NCBI GenBank assembly: GCA_001782075.1
Contig: MFNO01000004.1
Span: forward strand, 1 to 60,856
Direction of reading: 5' to 3'
DNA: 60,856 bases
Origin: Candidatus Levybacteria bacterium RIFCSPHIGHO2_01_FULL_38_26
GTDB taxonomy: Bacteria > Patescibacteriota > Microgenomatia > Levybacterales > UBA12049
Under the pieces are notes generated by a model. That model was not told where the DNA came from. It searched no databases and saw only the letters and a list, made by a program, of their open reading frames with translations. The position numbers were made by a program, and so were the translations under genes. Shown one piece after another: positions 43,165 to 52,185 of this stretch (positions are counted from its first letter, which is position 1; each line of letters starts with the position of its first letter).

Positions 43165-43779
43165 ATGAGAATAAAAAAGCATAAAAAATATTCCAAAGAA
43201 GATCTTATTGAAAGGATGAGAAAAATTACTCTTTTGCATTCCACAGGAAGCAAGAATTCTGTTTATGTTTACAAAAACGCGAATATTGAAGTTGACTATA
43301 TCGCTGTGTCAAAAATAGTTCCTTCCCAATTTTATTATCTGGAAAAAGTCTTATCAAAAATCGGAGAGGTTGAAAAAGCCTTGAGAAATCTGAAAATTGA
43401 TTTGTTTGATCTTGAAGGCCATATAAGCTATCAAACAAATGAGAGTGATTATCGGTTTAGCCTTCTTCCGGTAATAGTTGAGTATCAGAGGGAAGAAGAT
43501 GGAACCATAAGCCCTATGATACTTGACGGGTTACATAGAGTACTGTTGGCAAGAAAAAAGAATCTCAAAAAAATAAAGGCAGTTAAGATTTCAAATGTCG
43601 ATCTGGAGCATCCGGTATTTGGACACCCTAATCCTGGGGGATGGGAAGATGTGAAATCAGTAAAAACCGTACCTGATAAAAAAAACAAAAGGCTTTGGAG
43701 ATTTCCGGTTGATGAGGCTTATAAATACTACAGAGATTTTAACAGCGCTTTTGGTAATGTAGGGAAACCTAGGAAATAG
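43165..43779 (+). CDS. ParB/sulfiredoxin-fold-like unknown protein
   Basis: 204 residues, basic. The segment IVEYQREEDGTISPMILDG followed by LHRVLLARKKNL resembles the ParB-like nuclease fold signature (D-G-x-H-R), which also occurs in small-molecule kinases and ADP-dependent serine kinases. The rest is unassigned. TATAAT (43150-43155) is 9 nt before the ATG. It ends 3 bases before the exonuclease gene, so the two form an operon. Confidence 0.6.
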   Translation: MRIKKHKKYSKEDLIERMRKITLLHSTGSKNSVYVYKNANIEVDYIAVSKIVPSQFYYLEKVLSKIGEVEKALRNLKIDLFDLEGHISYQTNESDYRFSLLPVIVEYQREEDGTISPMILDGLHRVLLARKKNLKKIKAVKISNVDLEHPVFGHPNPGGWEDVKSVKTVPDKKNKRLWRFPVDEAYKYYRDFNSAFGNVGKPRK

Positions 43780-43782
43780 ATT

Positions 43783-44739
43783 ATGAAAAAACTTATATTA
43801 ATTGATGGTAATGCAATATTGCACAGGGCTTTTCATGCTTTGCCTCCTCTTACAAAAAATGGAGAGATTATAAATGCAGTTTATGGTTTTTTCTCTATGT
43901 TTATAAAAATATTGGAAGACCAGAAGCCTACGCATATTGTGGTTTGTTTTGACAGGGCGGCACCTACTTTTAGAAAAGAAATGTATGTCGGGTATCAGTC
44001 AAAAAGACCTAAGGTGTCTGATGATCTTGTCCCGCAAATAAAAAAAGTCCACGATATTCTGGGGAATGCAAAAATTAGCATTTTTGAAATTGATGGATAT
44101 GAGGCCGATGATATGATCGGGACAATTTCAGTACAGGCGGTTTCGGGAAAGCTTGACGGACAAATGGAGGTTGTAATAGTTTCAGGCGACCGTGATCTTT
44201 TGCAGCTTGTCAACTCTCATGTCAAAATGATTGCTCCTGTGACTGGTCTTACAAATATGATTGTTTATGACTCCGCAAAGGTTGAGGAAAAGTTTGGAAT
44301 AAAGCCGTCGCAGATCGTTGACTACAAAGCATTGATAGGTGACTCTTCAGATAATTATCCTGGAATTACCGGAATAGGTCCAAAAACAGCCGCAAATCTT
44401 CTGAGAGAATATGGAAGCTTTGAAAATATGTATAAGAAAATTGACTCACTTCCTCCAAAGATCGCTGAAAAACTCGTCACCGACGCAGAGCAAGCAGCTC
44501 TTGCTAAAAAACTTGCGACTATCGTTATAGATGCTCCAATAAAACTGAGCCTGGAGGAGTGTTCGTTTTCAGATTCGAACTTTCAAGCATTGAAAAATGA
44601 ATTTGAAAGATTAGATTTTAAGAGTCTTTTGAAAAGACTTGAGCCAAATGGCTCAAAGGAGAAAAAGGAGCCAAAAGAGCCAGAGGAGACAGAGGAAAAA
44701 AAGAAGAAAGGAAAGAATCATCAGCTGGGATTCTTATAG
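43783..44739 (+). CDS. Stand-alone 5'-3' exonuclease (PolI N-domain/FEN-like)
   Basis: 318 residues equal to the N-terminal nuclease domain of DNA polymerase I, without a polymerase part: LILIDGNAILHRAFHAL, VCFDRAAPTFR, DGYEADDMIGT, SGDRDLLQLV, and helix-hairpin-helix IGDSSDNYPGITGIGPKTAANLL. The clustered Asp residues bind two metals. It removes RNA primers and flaps. The end is a charged Lys/Glu tail (KEKKEPKEPEETEEKKKKGK) that looks disordered. Confidence 0.93.
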   Translation: MKKLILIDGNAILHRAFHALPPLTKNGEIINAVYGFFSMFIKILEDQKPTHIVVCFDRAAPTFRKEMYVGYQSKRPKVSDDLVPQIKKVHDILGNAKISIFEIDGYEADDMIGTISVQAVSGKLDGQMEVVIVSGDRDLLQLVNSHVKMIAPVTGLTNMIVYDSAKVEEKFGIKPSQIVDYKALIGDSSDNYPGITGIGPKTAANLLREYGSFENMYKKIDSLPPKIAEKLVTDAEQAALAKKLATIVIDAPIKLSLEECSFSDSNFQALKNEFERLDFKSLLKRLEPNGSKEKKEPKEPEETEEKKKKGKNHQLGFL

Positions 44740-44771
44740 TGCTTCCCTTTGTTATCCCGATCGTGCCCTTC

Positions 44772-45338
44772 TTAAGCGGGGTGAGTGGAGGAATCAAGGT
44801 TTGGGTCGAACCTAAAAACAAGTCTTTTCAAGTTCTGGGGTGAAGCATTTATTATAACAAAATCTTCAGAAGTTGGATTTTCTTTAGTTGAAAATGAGTC
44901 AAACCAGGCGCCATTTTCAAGATCTTCTTTTAAAAATAAATTTTTAGCGCGTAATTCCAGATCGCCTGCTTTGACTGTGCAGATTATGTCTGGTTGAGTT
45001 TTAATAGTTCCTGAAAATTCATTTATACTCGCTGCAATATAAGCTAATGGGTATTCTAATTTAGTTAGCTGAACAGATTCATTTGAAAAATTTAATAAAT
45101 TAGAGTTGCCAAGAATAAACCAACCGTCTGTTGTCGTTAAACCTACCACTTTTAAGGCTGCCCTACCATGACCGATTCCCTCCACATAAAAAGGCTCTGA
45201 AGCAAAAGAATCTTCAAGGCCTTCTCCTGTCCCTAATTCGTCCAGGGTCTTTATATCGCGAAAAGGTGCAAAGTCCTGTCCTAAGCTAACCCGAATCGGC
45301 TCTTGATTTGTGAGGTCTTGCTCTCTTTCATTTTTCAT
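44772..45338 (-). CDS. Unknown cytoplasmic protein
   Basis: 188 residues, acidic, no signal peptide or membrane helix. No family recognised. The middle (GHGRAALKVVGLTTTDGWFILGN) looks like beta-strands around a small-molecule-like loop. AAAGGA lies 5 nt before the ATG on the minus strand, supporting a leadered, translated gene. It stands alone, convergent with the exonuclease and divergent from the glycosyltransferase. Confidence 0.6.
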   Translation of the reverse strand: MKNEREQDLTNQEPIRVSLGQDFAPFRDIKTLDELGTGEGLEDSFASEPFYVEGIGHGRAALKVVGLTTTDGWFILGNSNLLNFSNESVQLTKLEYPLAYIAASINEFSGTIKTQPDIICTVKAGDLELRAKNLFLKEDLENGAWFDSFSTKENPTSEDFVIINASPQNLKRLVFRFDPNLDSSTHPA

Positions 45339-45386
45339 AAATGTCCTTTATTAATTCAATGTTGGAGCAATAATATATCAATAAAG

Positions 45387-45416
45387 TTGGTAAAAAGCAA
45401 ATAAAAAAGATATAAT
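45387..45416 (+). promoter_or_regulatory. Promoter of the glycosyltransferase operon
   Basis: -35 TTGGTA (45387-45392), 18-bp spacer, consensus -10 TATAAT (45411-45416), 8 nt before the GTG start at 45425. Confidence 0.6.
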
Positions 45417-45424
45417 CAAGCTTA

Positions 45425-46555
45425 GTGAAGGTGGCTATTATTCATGATTACATTAAGGAATATGGGGGGGCGGAAAGGGTTTTGGAGGCTTTGCATGAGA
45501 TCTGGCCGGATGCTCCCGTCTATACAACAGTTTATCTCCCTAAGTTTTTAGGTCCGCATAGAGAAAGATTTGAGAAATGGGACGTAAGAACTTCTTTTTT
45601 GCAATACATTCCATTTAAGGAGAAACTTATAAGTCCATTTCGTATCCTAGTACCGTTTATGTTCAAAACTTTTAATTTTTCAAATTATGATGTAGTTATC
45701 GTATCTGCAACAGGTGCTTATAATCCGAATATTATAAACAAAAAATCATCTACACTTTTTTGCTACTGTCATACCCCTCCGAGGTATTTGTACGGGTTTG
45801 CGACAGCAAGAGAATGGAAAAAAAATATTTTTTTTAGGGCGATTGGAGAAATAGCAAATCATTTCCTAAGGCTTGTTGATTTTAGAAGTTCTCAAAACGT
45901 CGATTATTTTATTGCTAATTCTAAAAATGTGGCAGGAAGAATTGAGAAGTTTTACAAAAAAGAATCTGTTGTAATTTATCCACCTGTTGACATTGATAGT
46001 AGCAAGTATCATGTACCAAGTAGTAAGTATAAAAAAAATACAAAATGCTATTTAGCAGGGGGTAGACTTGCAAGGCCGAAGAATATAGATTTGATAATTG
46101 ATGCATGCAGGGAAAATAAAATACCTTTAAAGGTTTTCGGAAGAGGATTTGCCGGGTATGAAAATGAGTTAAGAGAGAAAATAAAAGACTCGAGTATAGA
46201 GTTTGTCGGTGAAGTAAGCGATGAAGAGAAAATGGAGTTTATGAGAAACGCGAAAGCTTATCTTTTCGCATCTGAGGATGAGGATTTTGGGATAACGCCG
46301 GTTGAGGCGATGAGCGTTGGCACTCCAGTTATTGCTTATAAATCAGGTGGCGTAGTAGAATCAGTTATTGATCGTAAAACAGGGGTATTTTTTAGTGACT
46401 TAACAGAGGAAAGTTTAAAAAGAGCAATTAAACAATTTAACAATTTAACAATTGACCCTAATGATTGTATAAAACAAGCAAAAAAGTTTTCTAAAGAAAG
46501 ATTTAAAAGAGAAATTAAAAAATTTGTAGAGGAAAAGGCAATACATGTATCTTAA
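45425..46555 (+). CDS. GT4-family glycosyltransferase
   Basis: 376 residues, two Rossmann domains. N-terminal VAIIHDYIKEYGGAERVL (acceptor-side G-G-A-E motif), CYCHTPPRYLYG in the middle, and the C-terminal nucleotide-sugar site ASEDEDFGITPVEAMSVGTPVIAY with the E-x7-E arrangement define a retaining GT-B enzyme. It acts on the cytoplasmic membrane face in glycan assembly; donor unknown. Start is GTG with the promoter 8 nt upstream. It overlaps the next membrane gene by 11 bases. Confidence 0.9.
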   Translation: MKVAIIHDYIKEYGGAERVLEALHEIWPDAPVYTTVYLPKFLGPHRERFEKWDVRTSFLQYIPFKEKLISPFRILVPFMFKTFNFSNYDVVIVSATGAYNPNIINKKSSTLFCYCHTPPRYLYGFATAREWKKNIFFRAIGEIANHFLRLVDFRSSQNVDYFIANSKNVAGRIEKFYKKESVVIYPPVDIDSSKYHVPSSKYKKNTKCYLAGGRLARPKNIDLIIDACRENKIPLKVFGRGFAGYENELREKIKDSSIEFVGEVSDEEKMEFMRNAKAYLFASEDEDFGITPVEAMSVGTPVIAYKSGGVVESVIDRKTGVFFSDLTEESLKRAIKQFNNLTIDPNDCIKQAKKFSKERFKREIKKFVEEKAIHVS

Positions 46556-47093
46556 CAGGTATAGTAAAAAAAATATTATTTTTTTAACAGGAATGGCTAC
46601 TTTTTTCTTTGGATTTGGGGCTGGGGCAATTCTCAACATCTTTCTTTTGGCAATAAACTCTCCTCTTGTTTTGCAATTTAGAACTTCTTTAATGTATATT
46701 TCTTCAATTTTGGGAGATGGGATAATATTGCCTGTTGTTAATATGATTGCCGTGTCTTTTCTATTCAAAAATCAAATATTACTGGGAAAATCAGCAGTAA
46801 TATTAGGTTTGTTTTTTGGCTTTTTGGTCACTAGCTATTTTCATGTTTCCCAAGCGCTTCAGGGTCTTGTTAATTGGTCCATGCCAAAGCCTTGGGAGTG
46901 GAATTTTTTGGGAGCATGGCATGCTTTTTATATGTTTTCGGTTGCAAGTCTTCTTAGTGTTTTTTATATCGTTTTGATTTTGGTTTTTAAAAAACAAAAA
47001 AAGCTTGCTAGAGAAGCATTTTTTGTTACAGCCGGGATAATATTTTTTCTTATTCTTCTCAAGCTGGATTATATAGGCGCCAGACTAATATGA
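46545..47093 (+). CDS. Multi-pass membrane protein of unknown function
   Basis: 182 residues with about five hydrophobic helices (~12-36, 52-75, 80-100, 120-143, 152-172). No conserved motif is recognised; PKPWEWNFLGAWHAFYMF is an aromatic loop between helices. It overlaps the glycosyltransferase by 11 bases and the MFS gene by 4, so the three are co-translated and may act together in surface-glycan export. Confidence 0.7.
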   Translation: MYLNRYSKKNIIFLTGMATFFFGFGAGAILNIFLLAINSPLVLQFRTSLMYISSILGDGIILPVVNMIAVSFLFKNQILLGKSAVILGLFFGFLVTSYFHVSQALQGLVNWSMPKPWEWNFLGAWHAFYMFSVASLLSVFYIVLILVFKKQKKLAREAFFVTAGIIFFLILLKLDYIGARLI

Positions 47094-48343
47094 TACTTTC
47101 GAACAAGCAGTTTTTACGACTTTGGCTCAATCAAATATTTCTTCAGGTTGGGTTTAATTTGTGTAATTACACAGTTTTACTGCTTTTGGCAGACAGGACC
47201 CACTCTCCTTTTATCCAGGCTCAATTTTTTATATCTTTGATACTACCTGCTTTTGTTTTTGGTCTATTTGCGGGTTCGATAGTTGATCTGGTTCCCCGTA
47301 AGCCGCTTCTTCTTGTTGCGGATATTCTTCTTTCGGTTTTGTTCTTTTTATATATATTTGCAGGAAACAGTCTTTTTATTTTTATGCTTATCGCTTTTCT
47401 TACCGCGTCCTGCGCTCGTTTTTTTATTCCAGCACAAGCTGCAACTATACCTTTGATAGTAGAGCGAGACAAGCTAAATGTCGCCAACGCACTTTTTATC
47501 TTTACTCTTATGGGTTCGGTGATTTTGGGCTACATCATAGCAAGCCCAATTGTTGAGCTTTTTGGAGGGCTGGGAACAAAAGGGGAGCTAGCGCCTTTTA
47601 TATTGAGCAGTATTTTTGTTTTAATCGGCTTTGTGCTACTTCTTGGTTTTAAAGAGGTTAAGATTTCAAAACCAAATACTCCCGCAGGAACGATTTTTAA
47701 AAAAACATTTTATCTTTTCTGGCAAACGGTTAGGGAAATAAAGATAAATAGAAATGTTTCTTTGCCGATTTCTCTTTTGATATTTGTAGAGCTAAATGTA
47801 GGAATTTTGAGCATTATATTTTTGGAATATGTTAGGCGGTATCTTTATCTGCCTTTAACTTCAGTTAGTATTGTTCTTATGGTTCCCTTGGTTTTAGGAT
47901 TGGTAGGGGGCGTTGCCATGCTTCCGAAAATTCAAAAAGGCTTAGGCTACAGGCGATCAATATATTGGGCAGTTTTGGGGATTGGTTTTTTGTTTTTGAT
48001 CTTGGGTTTTCTTCCCGTTTTGGGCAGATGGGATTTTGGAGTGCCCTTAATAAGGTTTTTTTCGGTTGTCGCAGCTTTTGTTACTGGAGTATTAGCGGTA
48101 ATTATTGCTGTTCAATCAAGAACGATTTTACAGACAAATTCAGACATCCACATGCAGGGTAGAATTTTTTCGTTTCTTGACATAATGATTGCGCTTGTGA
48201 CGCCTCTTCCGGTTTTGTTTATCGGTTTTACTGCGGATAAGGTCAGCATACCGGGAACTTTTGTTTTTATTGGAATAATGATTATTTCGATGCTGGTTTT
48301 GGGAGAGAGAATATTATTCCGAAGAGAAACTGTAGGTACGTAA
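47090..48343 (+). CDS. MFS transporter
   Basis: 417 residues, about 12 membrane helices. The short loop DLVPRKPLLLVAD after helix 2 is the MFS motif A region (G-x-x-x-D-R/K-x-x-R-R equivalent). The overall pattern matches the MFS_3/enterobactin-exporter-like group (LWLNQIFLQVGFNL at the start, typical of that set). Substrate unknown. It is the last gene of the glycosyltransferase-membrane protein operon. Confidence 0.85.
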   Translation: MILSNKQFLRLWLNQIFLQVGFNLCNYTVLLLLADRTHSPFIQAQFFISLILPAFVFGLFAGSIVDLVPRKPLLLVADILLSVLFFLYIFAGNSLFIFMLIAFLTASCARFFIPAQAATIPLIVERDKLNVANALFIFTLMGSVILGYIIASPIVELFGGLGTKGELAPFILSSIFVLIGFVLLLGFKEVKISKPNTPAGTIFKKTFYLFWQTVREIKINRNVSLPISLLIFVELNVGILSIIFLEYVRRYLYLPLTSVSIVLMVPLVLGLVGGVAMLPKIQKGLGYRRSIYWAVLGIGFLFLILGFLPVLGRWDFGVPLIRFFSVVAAFVTGVLAVIIAVQSRTILQTNSDIHMQGRIFSFLDIMIALVTPLPVLFIGFTADKVSIPGTFVFIGIMIISMLVLGERILFRRETVGT

Positions 48344-48351
48344 AACAATAT

Positions 48352-48380
48352 TTGATTCCCCAAGCTCGTTCTCCTATAAT
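48352..48380 (+). promoter_or_regulatory. Promoter of the gene at 48390
   Basis: -35 TTGATT (48352-48357), 17-bp spacer, -10 TATAAT (48375-48380), 9 nt before the ATG. Confidence 0.65.
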
Positions 48381-48389
48381 ACGTATTTC

Positions 48390-49424
48390 ATGGGAAAAGA
48401 ACAGGAGCAGGGTCAGTCCAGGATTGGGCGTGTAGTCGAGTATTATAAAGACGGTTTTCCTTTTTTGCCGGGAAGCGGTTATTATATTCCAAATCCGGAA
48501 ATACCAAATAATGACCGTGAAGAAATTGAGCAAGAGATTTTTTCTTTAAGTCAAGAATCGCAGGATATTGAGAATGACAAAACAACTCCTAAAAAAGAGA
48601 AGGAGAAAAAACAGGATAGACATGAGCCGTTTGTTAATCCACCTGAATATGATAGAGAAAATCTGTTTGTAAACAACTATGCAGGAGCATATTCCCAAAG
48701 GATGGAATTGAATAGGGACAAAGTTGAGAGAGCTCTTCAGACAGCGCATCTTGAAGGTAAGGTTTTTCTTAGCACACTTTCTCCGTCTCGTTCACGATCA
48801 GAAGCCCAAGGGAATGAGTTGGCTGCAAAAAGATTTGTTATTTTCGAAAAGAAAACCCAAAAAGCCGAAGAAGAAAATCCATATAAAAGAGTTGTGTCAA
48901 CTCCCGAAGGATGGAATATTCAGATAAATGACCAGAGAATGGTAGAGGAGCTATCAGAAAGAAGACTGTCTTTGGTAGAACATCAAAAAGTATTTATCAG
49001 AGAGTTTAACAGCTTTGTAAAATCTGGAATCCGAGAGTCTGTTTGGAGAGAAAAGTGTTCGAGCGAAAAAGACCCATATTTTAGAGATAAGTTTATGTGG
49101 AGCGTATTGCATGGTGGAGTTCTCCCTTTGCCAAATATAATAATAAATCCATCTTTTACGCCTGTCGTTTTAGGGGTAATCTTTGCTACGTATGGTTTAA
49201 TGAATATCTTTAACGAACTAAACTACCGAAAAATTAGGAGTATTGAAGAGATTCTGAAAGTTGTTAATTCAAGCTTTATACCTCCTAGTTTTTCCCGACA
49301 TAGAAACATTGATCATCCTCTGGAATATTTTATGCCATATGTTGAAATAGACAAAGTAGCGCGAACTTATTCATATCTTGCGGGGAAGGGGAGAAGATTG
49401 GTCAGGGAAGCGGAAGATAAATAA
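48390..49424 (+). CDS. Unknown protein with one or two membrane segments
   Basis: 344 residues. The first ~100 are hydrophilic and charged, probably disordered; residues ~245-275 (VLPLPNIIINPSFTPVVLGVIFATYGLMNI contain the hydrophobic stretch, core PVVLGVIFATYGLMNIF) form a membrane segment. The remaining C-terminus is basic. No family recognised. It has its own leaderless-type promoter and precedes mutM by 18 bases. Confidence 0.65.
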   Translation: MGKEQEQGQSRIGRVVEYYKDGFPFLPGSGYYIPNPEIPNNDREEIEQEIFSLSQESQDIENDKTTPKKEKEKKQDRHEPFVNPPEYDRENLFVNNYAGAYSQRMELNRDKVERALQTAHLEGKVFLSTLSPSRSRSEAQGNELAAKRFVIFEKKTQKAEEENPYKRVVSTPEGWNIQINDQRMVEELSERRLSLVEHQKVFIREFNSFVKSGIRESVWREKCSSEKDPYFRDKFMWSVLHGGVLPLPNIIINPSFTPVVLGVIFATYGLMNIFNELNYRKIRSIEEILKVVNSSFIPPSFSRHRNIDHPLEYFMPYVEIDKVARTYSYLAGKGRRLVREAEDK

Positions 49425-49442
49425 AAGTTGTATTATTGAATC

Positions 49443-50282
49443 ATGCCGGAACTTCCAGAAGTTGAGACTATACGATTAGGACTTCAAAAATATATTGTTG
49501 GTAAAACTATAAAGGATGTTGAGGTGAGGCTTAAGAAGATTGTTAGCGGTGACCCCAAAGATATTATCGGCGCAAAAGTTGTTGATGTCAGAAGATTTGG
49601 GAAGGGGTTAGTGATTGATCTGGACAATGGTTATTCGATCACATCCCACATTAAATTAACCGGACAGTTTGTCTACAGAGATTCTAAAACCGCGAAATTT
49701 AAAATTTCTCCGAAAGTTGGTAAGGAAATTCCAAATAAGTTTACCCATGTTATTTTTAAACTCGATAATGGAATTGTATATTACAATGATGTCAGGCAGT
49801 TTGGGTGGATTAAAATAATTCAAAGTTCAAAATTGAAAGATCAAAGTTTTTTTAATGAATTAGGCCCGGAATTTTTTAAAGACCTGACTTTTGACAAATT
49901 TTTAGAGACAATTAGTCGCGCTAAAGGACCAATAAAACCTCTGCTTATGGATCAAAAAAAGATGAGCGGAGTTGGAAATATTTATGCAAACGATGCTTTA
50001 TTTGATGCAAAAATTGATCCAAGAAGATCTGCAAAGCAGATTTCGGATGAAGAAATAAAGAAGCTATATAATGCAATTTTAAAAGTTCTTAAAAAAGGAT
50101 TAGAACAGGGGGGAGCTTCAGAGCTTAATTATGTAAATGTTTTGGGGCAAGAGGGAGGATATCAGAATCATTTTTTGGTTTACGGACGGGAAAAAGAGCC
50201 GTGCCGAGTCTGTAAAACTCCTATTCAGAAAATAAAACTCGGCGGCCGAGGCACATATTTTTGCAGTAAATGTCAAAAATAG
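49443..50282 (+). CDS. mutM: Formamidopyrimidine-DNA glycosylase
   Basis: Base-excision repair enzyme removing 8-oxoguanine, with AP-lyase activity. N-terminal MPELPEVETIRLGL provides the catalytic Pro1 (after Met removal) and Glu2; Lys of KLTGQF, KKMSGVGNIYANDALF (H2TH motif) and the C-terminal zinc finger CRVCKTPIQK...YFCSKCQ are intact. 279 residues. A TCAAAG-type repeat (49819-49848) encodes QSSKLKDQ in a loop near residue 130. Confidence 0.97.
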   Translation: MPELPEVETIRLGLQKYIVGKTIKDVEVRLKKIVSGDPKDIIGAKVVDVRRFGKGLVIDLDNGYSITSHIKLTGQFVYRDSKTAKFKISPKVGKEIPNKFTHVIFKLDNGIVYYNDVRQFGWIKIIQSSKLKDQSFFNELGPEFFKDLTFDKFLETISRAKGPIKPLLMDQKKMSGVGNIYANDALFDAKIDPRRSAKQISDEEIKKLYNAILKVLKKGLEQGGASELNYVNVLGQEGGYQNHFLVYGREKEPCRVCKTPIQKIKLGGRGTYFCSKCQK

Positions 50283-50353
50283 ACCTGGATTTTTCGCGGT
50301 TGCTTTTTAGGGAGTCCTTGTGCTAAAATTCATATTTGGGGCTTACCTCTTTT

Positions 50354-51061
50354 ATGACTGCAAATAGCTATAAAGAGACGGTTGTTATTAAGCTTGGGGG
50401 ATCGCTTATTGTCCCAAATGGAGGACTCGATATTCCCTACATCAAGAAATTTTATACATTTATAAGAAAACAAGTCGCCGAAGAAAAACGGCGATTTTTT
50501 ATATTGATAGGAGGAGGAGTATTGTCTCGCCACTATAGAGACGCAGGAGCCGAAGTTACCGGGCGAGAGCTTCCGCCTGAGGATTTGGATTGGCTGGGAA
50601 TTCACGCGACAAGATTAAACGCCCATCTTTTTCGAACAATCTTTAGGGACTTGGCGCATCCTCGTATCATCAAACACTACGAATTTGTCCAAAAACCGGA
50701 AAAACCAATTGTAATTGCTGCCGGATGGAAACCGGGATGGTCTACGGATTATGACGCGGCTATTTTAGCACAGGACTACGGTATAAAAACAATTATAAAA
50801 ATGAGCAATACTGATTATGTGTACGATAAAGATCCGAACGAATATAAAGACGCAAAGCCACTGCCTCAAGTTTCTTGGAAAGATTACCGCTTGATGGTAG
50901 GAGACACATGGAGACCAGGACAACACGAGCCGTTTGATCCGATTGCCGCAAAGCTTGCTTCAGAACTAGGGTTAAAAGTTTTTTATCTGGATGGAAGAGA
51001 TCTTGAAAATGTACATAAGGCAATAGAGGGAGAGAAGTTTAAGGGAACGATAATTGATTGA
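50354..51061 (+). CDS. Amino-acid-kinase family UMP kinase (archaeal-like)
   Basis: 235 residues. TVVIKLGGSLIVPNGG is the N-terminal phosphate-binding motif, FILIGGGVLSRHYRDAG the second glycine loop, and GWSTDYDAAILA plus MSNTDYVYDKDP the nucleotide/Mg region. The set is closer to archaeal than to typical hexameric bacterial PyrH, by my reading. It phosphorylates UMP to UDP. The frame is open from a TTG at 50336, but ATG 50354 fits family N-termini better. The repeat that follows leads straight into recF. Confidence 0.85.
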   Translation: MTANSYKETVVIKLGGSLIVPNGGLDIPYIKKFYTFIRKQVAEEKRRFFILIGGGVLSRHYRDAGAEVTGRELPPEDLDWLGIHATRLNAHLFRTIFRDLAHPRIIKHYEFVQKPEKPIVIAAGWKPGWSTDYDAAILAQDYGIKTIIKMSNTDYVYDKDPNEYKDAKPLPQVSWKDYRLMVGDTWRPGQHEPFDPIAAKLASELGLKVFYLDGRDLENVHKAIEGEKFKGTIID

Positions 51062-51117
51062 TTGTTTGATTGTTTCATTGTTGAATATTAACAATGTAGC
51101 AATGTAACAATTTAGCA
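51060..51117. repeat. AT-rich inverted repeat before recF
   Basis: ATTGTTTGATTGTTTCATTG and the opposing CAATGTAGCAATGTAACAAT form imperfect complementary arms. The last unit, AGCAATG, contains the recF ATG (51118), so the hairpin lies right at the recF start. Confidence 0.65.
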
Positions 51118-52185
51118 ATGTTTTTAAAGTCCATTTCTCTTCAGAATTTCAGAAACTACACAAAATCAGAATTTAACTTTGATAAAAATACCACTCTTAT
51201 CATCGGTCCAAATGCCTCTGGCAAGACTAATTTTTTAGAAGCTATTTTTTTCCTGTCAAGAGGAGGGAGTCTTAAAACAGAAAAAGATGAACAAGTAGTG
51301 CGGTTTGGTGAAGAAATAGCCCGTCTTTCTGGCTTGATTGGCGAAGTCGGGCTTGAGGTTATAATAGCCAAAGCTGGAGGAGAAAGAAGTATAAATCAAA
51401 AGAAGTACAAGGTTAATGGAGTTAGTAAAAAAAGAATTGATTTTGTAGGTAATCTTCTTGCCGTGGTTTTTTCTCCCTTGGATTTGGATATGGTCGTTGG
51501 CTCACCTTCTTTGAGGAGAAATTTTCTAAACAGTGTATTGGAACAGACAGATATCGATTACAGAAAAAATCTTCTGGAATTTACCAAGGCTTTGCGGCAG
51601 AGAAATGCTTTGCTTGAGAGAGTGAGAGAAAGTGGAGTCAGAGATGAGAGGCAGTTTGAGTATTGGGATAGTATTTTGATAAAAACAGGCACAGTTATTA
51701 CTAAAAAGAGGGAAGAGCTTATAAACTTTTTTAATAACTCCAAAAAGGACATTTTTGACTTTACGATCTTTTACGACAAAAGCATAATCTCAAAGGATAG
51801 ACTCTCGCAGTATAAAAATGCAGAATTGGGAGCAGGGGTAACTTTGGTTGGTCCACACAGAGATGATTTTTCGCTGCACATGTTTAACAACGAGATACAG
51901 ACTACCCATGATGTGAAATTCTTTGGATCGCGCGGGCAGCAAAGACTGGTGGTTTTACAGTTAAAACTTTTCGAGCTAGAGTTTATTGAAAAAAAACTTT
52001 CCGAGCGGCCAATTTTACTACTTGATGATATTTTTTCTGAGCTTGACAGGGAGCATATTAATTTAGTCCTTGAAATGCTAGGCAAACAACAGACGATTAT
52101 CACAACGACACATAGAGATCTGGCAGAAGGTGGATTCTTGAAGGAGGCAAGTGTGGTAGAATTGGTTAGTGATGGAAAAATTTAA
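51118..52185 (+). CDS. recF: DNA replication and repair protein RecF
   Basis: SMC-like ATPase that loads RecA at gaps. FLKSISLQNFRNYTKSEF, Walker A GPNASGKTN, signature region SRGQQRLVVLQLKL, and Walker B PILLLDDIFSELD are all clear. 355 residues, normal length. It overlaps the dehydratase gene downstream by 14 bases. RecO/RecR are not in the window. Confidence 0.96.
   Translation: MFLKSISLQNFRNYTKSEFNFDKNTTLIIGPNASGKTNFLEAIFFLSRGGSLKTEKDEQVVRFGEEIARLSGLIGEVGLEVIIAKAGGERSINQKKYKVNGVSKKRIDFVGNLLAVVFSPLDLDMVVGSPSLRRNFLNSVLEQTDIDYRKNLLEFTKALRQRNALLERVRESGVRDERQFEYWDSILIKTGTVITKKREELINFFNNSKKDIFDFTIFYDKSIISKDRLSQYKNAELGAGVTLVGPHRDDFSLHMFNNEIQTTHDVKFFGSRGQQRLVVLQLKLFELEFIEKKLSERPILLLDDIFSELDREHINLVLEMLGKQQTIITTTHRDLAEGGFLKEASVVELVSDGKI

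Noticed and set aside
51060-51117. CRISPR-like or tandem array before recF
   Set aside because: Units are 6-8 nt, irregular and form one inverted repeat; no spacers of constant length.
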